42,886 bases of DNA, from positions 1 to 42,886 of the forward strand of contig JAFGVK010000161.1 of the NCBI GenBank assembly GCA_016938035.1, in the 5' to 3' direction. Positions 39,059 to 42,886 of this stretch are shown here, one piece after another. A program made the position numbers and the translations under genes. Source of the stretch: Deltaproteobacteria bacterium. GTDB lineage: Bacteria > Myxococcota_A > UBA796 > GCA-2862545. The first letter of the stretch is position 1; the number at the start of each line of letters is the position of its first letter. The notes under the pieces were generated by a model. That model was given only the letters and a program-made list of their open reading frames with translations, did no database searches and was not told the origin of the DNA.

Positions 39059-42000
39059 GGTGCCTCACGGGAGCCTGGCGGTGGATGCCGTCGGGAGTCT
39101 TCTCCCCGGCCGCGCCCTCACCCCGGCGCCCGACGGGACCGCGAGCCTGATCCTCGACGCCTCCTGGACGGTGTGTGCCGATCCGGCCACCGCAGCGCTG
39201 GCGCAGCAGCTCACCAGCTCCCACCTGCTGGAGCAGGGGGAGAGCGTCGGGACAGAGTACCTGAACAACATCGACGGCTTCCCCGCGGTCGGCGCGCCGG
39301 TCATCCTCTGGGACGACAACGCCCCGCCAGCCAAGTGCCAGTACACCAGCGAGAAGGTGATCTTCCTCCGGGACTGGTCCTCTCTGCAGGGCTTTGCGAG
39401 GAAGCCGCGGCACTCCCGCTGGGGCTACCTGACCGAGTTCACCGATCTCCAGCCCTGGACCGGCCGCCTGGTCAACGACATGCAGTCCTACGCGATCAGC
39501 TACCGCGCCGATCGGCAGCAGGTGCTGATCGTCGGAGGCTCGAGTCAGGGGGCCCAGTACGGAACCGTCGGCTTCCTGCGCGACTCGGACCACCGCCTGC
39601 GCTTTCTCTTCCTTCAGGGCGTCGTCCCCTACATCTCCTGGGAGCCGCGCTCGGTGCTCGACTACCCCGAGCTCTACCTGCGCCTCTCCTCTTTTCCCGG
39701 CATGAACAGCGGGGACGAGGAGGGGGTGATCGACCCCTGGGAGTCCTCGGTGGTGTGGAACCGCTACACCCATGTGGGGAACGACACCCAGGTCTTTGCC
39801 GGTCTGGCGCTCGACGACCCTGAGGACGGGGAGCCGGGGTATCGGGAGGTCTTCGACCGCACGGCCAGCTTCTACCAGGCCCGCCACACCCGGCTGATCC
39901 CGCGCCTGTACGGGGGGCAGAACAGCATGCCCGACCCGGGACCGCTGCTCTATCAGAGCACCTGGGACTACGTCTGGGACCCCTCCCCGCTCTTCACGCC
40001 CGATTTCTCCGGCCTTCGCGCCTCCGGCCTGGGCAATGGCATTCACCTCACCGAGGGCACCAGGGTGGTGCTCCGCGGCGACGCGCCGCTGGTGCCGCCG
40101 GAGGAGCTGGTGCCGGTGTCGTGGGAGTACCTCAACATGGCGCGCCAGAACACCTGCGGCTTCTACAAGACACCGCCCCCGGATGAGAACTGGCTCCACC
40201 AGAACGCAGACCAGCCCTTCGACTGTCGCACCGACCCCGACGGAGGGATCACCCTCTGCAGCGATGCCGGAGATCTGTGCCCCTCGGTCAACTGGAATGG
40301 GGGGCAGGAGGAGGCCGACAGCACCGCACTGATCATCTACCCGACCACCGCAGACACCATGGCAAAGGAGGATGGCGACGATCTGCCCGAACGAGAGACC
40401 TACACCTTCCAGGACGGCCACCTCTACGCCCTGGCGATCCGCTACTCCCTGCCGGTGGGGCTGTCTGCGGAGGACTACGAGGGCCAGAAGGCCTTCGTGG
40501 CGTACTACGCGGGCTCCGACCTCCACGGCAAGGAGCACGCGAGCGAGAACTGGCCCCTGGTCCCGACCGGCTCCGCGGAGAGCTACGCGTGGGCGACCTT
40601 CGTGTTCCGCATGCCCGAGGCAGACCTGGGGGTGAGCAACACCGCCGACGAGGCCAAGACGCCCCAGGACCACATCATCAAGATCGGGCTTGAGCTGGAT
40701 GAGGATACCGGGCAGACAGACACCATCCTGCACCTCTCCGACATCCAGGTGTTCGACCTGGGAGAGACCCTGGCCTACCCGGTGATCCAGGACCCCTGGC
40801 TCCAGGAGGCGGTGGCCTCCTGTGCGGGGCTGGAGCGCGAGGGGCCCGGCTGCACTATGGCGATGACCGGGGACTGGGGGCGGTCCTACCCCGCCGGCCC
40901 CCTGGTGGTGGACACCGTGGTGTCTGGCTCCCCCTGTCTGGTCGGCGACACCGGCTGCGTCAAAGACAGCGTGGGCTCGGATTTCGGCACGCGGACCTGG
41001 CGCCAGGCGGTCCTCGACATCCCCAGCACCGAGCTGGCCGAGGTGGGGCTCACCACCGGTGGCTACTACCACACCGTGCTGACCCCCGGCCTGTGGCCTC
41101 GGGCCGAGACGGTGACGGACAAGAAGGACCTCGACGGAGACGGCGACACGGCCGACGAGATCACCGTCGAGGCCGCCTTCCCGGCTGAGCTCAGGATCGG
41201 GCAGGATTTCGAGCGCCAGGCCTACTGGGAGGAGGGAACCGTCGTGACGGTGGAGCGACTGGATTCCAATGGCGACCCGGAAGAAGATCAGGTGCTCCCC
41301 GACGGCTACCTGGGCACTCAGCTCGCCGAGCTGCACCGGGCCCTGATGGAGCACCCGCACTTCTTCGACCCCTCCTTTGTCGACAACACGCAGTCCTACA
41401 CCGAGGCCAAGGGCTTCAACCGAGGGATGGGCTTCGACGCGGAGCCGCTGAGCAGTGCCAGGCGCCTGTCCAGGCTCCACTGCCGCCTGATGCAGGAGTT
41501 GGAGCTCATGGGCTATGGCCACGACTATCCCGCTGGCTCGTACTCACCGGGCACGGTGTCCGGAGAGCCACTGGCAGACGGGCGCTGCCCCACCGCGTTC
41601 AGCTCGTCCATCCTCTACTACGGGGACATGTTCGCCGACGTGCACAACGGCTCCCACGTGTACAACGCGCCCTACAGCGGGGGCATGCTCTGGCCGCTGC
41701 GAGAGGTGCCGCAGACCCCCGCAGCGGGCGAGCTGATGACGCTGGACCCCCCCAGCGCGCTGGAGGAGGACACCGAGGAGGGCACCCCCCTCGTCTTCGA
41801 CTACCGCAACACCAGCCCGCTCGACGACGGCTCCTACGTGCGCCCGACCTTTGTTCCCTGGTGGTACCGCGACGACCCAGAGTACCTCTCCGACTACCTC
41901 GGGTTCTTCGAGCAGCGGGATTTCCCCAGCATCCTGTGGATGGGCTCGCTGATCGACGAGGACTACCACGGGCACAACTTCCTGACCGACTACAACCAGG

Positions 42001-42776
42001 GACGTGGCTCCCAGCGTGAGATGGCCCGCCTGGCCGCGGCGAACCCGGAGCTCGTGTACGGCGCCGGCACCTACTACAACGCTGCCTTCGCCTCGGACGG
42101 GGAGTTGGCTGGCGCCGAGATGCGTGGCTGGGAGCAGGTGACCGCCGACTGCATGTGGAACCCCCGCTGGCGCCTGCTGAGGCTCTTCGAGATGAACGAC
42201 ACCAGCCTCGCGGACGATGTAGCCAACACCTGCGCCGGCAACCCGGACATCGAGTGCCTGGACTTCTCTGTCTACGTCAAGGAGGAGGACGGCATGTACT
42301 ATGGCTACCCGTCGAGTCGTGGCGGCACGCCGGACGCGATCCGGATGCAGAGTGGGGCTGAGATGGTGTTGGCCGATGTGCCGGACACTCAACACCACAC
42401 CTCCGGGCCGCAGGAGTACCAGCTCCGCTTCTTCGTGCGGGTGGAGGTGCCGCCGGACATGGTCGCGACCCTTGAGGTCGACGTGAACGGTGCCGTCCAG
42501 TCCTTCACAGGAGATGCAACCGAGTGGACGCTGGTCGAGCTGGAGTACAGCCTTCCTGCTGACACCACCGGTCTTCATGTCTCCATCACCAACCTCTCGG
42601 AGGGGCGCCTCCTCGTGGACGGCGGCGCCCTCCACAAGGCCTTGCCCCGCTTTGAGCTCGATGAGGACGGGCTCCCAGAATTCCCCCGGGACATCGACGA
42701 GCGCTCCGCCGCGGATGGCTGGCAGTACTGCGAGCGCCCCTCGCCGTGGTGGGTCGAGCCGCAGGGGGGGGAGTGA
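39048..42776 (+). CDS. Giant secreted glycoside-hydrolase-like protein (TIM-barrel type), apparent 5' frameshift
   Basis: From the first in-frame ATG the protein is 1242 residues. The N-terminal domain ends in IVGGSSQGAQYGTVGFLRD (161-179), like the RGAxYGxxTLxQLL segment before the barrel in hexosaminidase-type families. VPYISWEPRSVLDYPELYLRLSS resembles the first barrel strand. GFNRGMGFDAEPLSSARRLSRLHCRLMQELELMG with SSILYYGDMFADVHN (about 788-865) resembles the GxDExxxLG...WGDM region of GH20-like enzymes, with FDAE as a possible acid. Two jelly-roll-like regions (about 340-570, and 1100-1200 near the C-terminus) may bind carbohydrate. The assignment to a GH family is uncertain. ATG 39048 has no ribosome-binding site; true initiation is probably at 38996 in another frame. 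Confidence 0.65.
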   Translation: MLDEVPHGSLAVDAVGSLLPGRALTPAPDGTASLILDASWTVCADPATAALAQQLTSSHLLEQGESVGTEYLNNIDGFPAVGAPVILWDDNAPPAKCQYTSEKVIFLRDWSSLQGFARKPRHSRWGYLTEFTDLQPWTGRLVNDMQSYAISYRADRQQVLIVGGSSQGAQYGTVGFLRDSDHRLRFLFLQGVVPYISWEPRSVLDYPELYLRLSSFPGMNSGDEEGVIDPWESSVVWNRYTHVGNDTQVFAGLALDDPEDGEPGYREVFDRTASFYQARHTRLIPRLYGGQNSMPDPGPLLYQSTWDYVWDPSPLFTPDFSGLRASGLGNGIHLTEGTRVVLRGDAPLVPPEELVPVSWEYLNMARQNTCGFYKTPPPDENWLHQNADQPFDCRTDPDGGITLCSDAGDLCPSVNWNGGQEEADSTALIIYPTTADTMAKEDGDDLPERETYTFQDGHLYALAIRYSLPVGLSAEDYEGQKAFVAYYAGSDLHGKEHASENWPLVPTGSAESYAWATFVFRMPEADLGVSNTADEAKTPQDHIIKIGLELDEDTGQTDTILHLSDIQVFDLGETLAYPVIQDPWLQEAVASCAGLEREGPGCTMAMTGDWGRSYPAGPLVVDTVVSGSPCLVGDTGCVKDSVGSDFGTRTWRQAVLDIPSTELAEVGLTTGGYYHTVLTPGLWPRAETVTDKKDLDGDGDTADEITVEAAFPAELRIGQDFERQAYWEEGTVVTVERLDSNGDPEEDQVLPDGYLGTQLAELHRALMEHPHFFDPSFVDNTQSYTEAKGFNRGMGFDAEPLSSARRLSRLHCRLMQELELMGYGHDYPAGSYSPGTVSGEPLADGRCPTAFSSSILYYGDMFADVHNGSHVYNAPYSGGMLWPLREVPQTPAAGELMTLDPPSALEEDTEEGTPLVFDYRNTSPLDDGSYVRPTFVPWWYRDDPEYLSDYLGFFEQRDFPSILWMGSLIDEDYHGHNFLTDYNQGRGSQREMARLAAANPELVYGAGTYYNAAFASDGELAGAEMRGWEQVTADCMWNPRWRLLRLFEMNDTSLADDVANTCAGNPDIECLDFSVYVKEEDGMYYGYPSSRGGTPDAIRMQSGAEMVLADVPDTQHHTSGPQEYQLRFFVRVEVPPDMVATLEVDVNGAVQSFTGDATEWTLVELEYSLPADTTGLHVSITNLSEGRLLVDGGALHKALPRFELDEDGLPEFPRDIDERSAADGWQYCERPSPWWVEPQGGE

Positions 42777-42886
42777 TGCGGGCCCTCACCGTCCTGCCGC
42801 TGGCCCTCCTCCTCGCCGCCTGCCCCCCGGTGGAGGACAGCTCGGACGGAGGGATGACCCGCCCTGCCGACAGCGGTGGCTCAGCC
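42776..42886 (+). CDS. Lipoprotein, N-terminal part only
   Basis: The ATG overlaps the stop of the giant protein gene by one base (TGATG). The 37 residues seen are a lipoprotein signal (LTVLPLALLLAAC) followed by PPVEDSSDGG and a Ser/Asp-rich linker. The gene continues past the right edge. Tight coupling suggests that it works with the giant secreted protein, perhaps as its surface anchor or a binding partner. Confidence 0.75.
   Translation, partial: MRALTVLPLALLLAACPPVEDSSDGGMTRPADSGGSA

Overview
The window is 42.9 kb of very GC-rich bacterial DNA. Genes are tightly packed, many overlap by 1-4 bases (ATGA, GTGA), and GTG/TTG starts with good Shine-Dalgarno sequences are common. Acidic-repeat lipoproteins (MopE-like repeats joined to fibrinogen-like domains), an FG-GAP/UnbV lipoprotein, a DnaC-like loader, B12-type propionate metabolism and an FAD-dependent thymidylate synthase together suggest a myxobacterium-like (Myxococcota or former deltaproteobacterial) Gram-negative organism. 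This is inference from gene content. There is no rRNA, tRNA, phage, transposase or CRISPR in the window.

Layout. 1-3 kb (minus strand): the start of a MopE-like lipoprotein, an isoprenyl-diphosphate-synthase-like protein without catalytic aspartates, and a POT/MFS transporter. 3-6.5 kb (minus): a three-gene operon of a possible degenerate PP2C protein, an unknown helical protein and a YfbK-type von Willebrand A lipoprotein. 6.6-9.3 kb: a DUF3347-like secreted protein, dispersed repeat R1, an EEP-family phosphoesterase and an M50 protease. 9.3-13.4 kb (minus): degenerate receiver/GGDEF protein, membrane-anchored pseudokinase, tgt and infA. 13.5-20.5 kb (plus): hotdog thioesterase, SLC13 permease, clpB, thyX and a PiT phosphate transporter. 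20.5-21.7 kb: an RNA-gene-free, repeat-rich spacer with repeats R2 and R1 and a possible gene remnant. 21.7-32.8 kb: two large MopE-like/fibrinogen-like lipoproteins, a second EEP protein, a PAS histidine kinase and an FG-GAP/UnbV lipoprotein. 32.9-38.2 kb: a predicted outer-membrane protein, then a plus-strand run of a predicted replication protein, a DnaC-like loader, an unknown protein, methylmalonyl-CoA epimerase, a dead NagZ-like protein and a small secreted protein. 38.2-42.9 kb: a second R2 copy, a long spacer, a giant secreted glycoside-hydrolase-like protein whose signal peptide lies in another reading frame, and the start of another lipoprotein.

Two themes stand out. First, the number of recognisable enzyme folds that have lost catalytic residues (prenyl synthase, protein kinase, GGDEF cyclase, NagZ, perhaps PP2C). 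Second, the investment in surface lipoproteins, several of which have short sigma70-like promoters close to their starts. The noncoding repeats R1 (about 255 bp with terminal inverted repeats) and R2 (about 200 bp) match no gene feature here and are the best candidates for undescribed elements.
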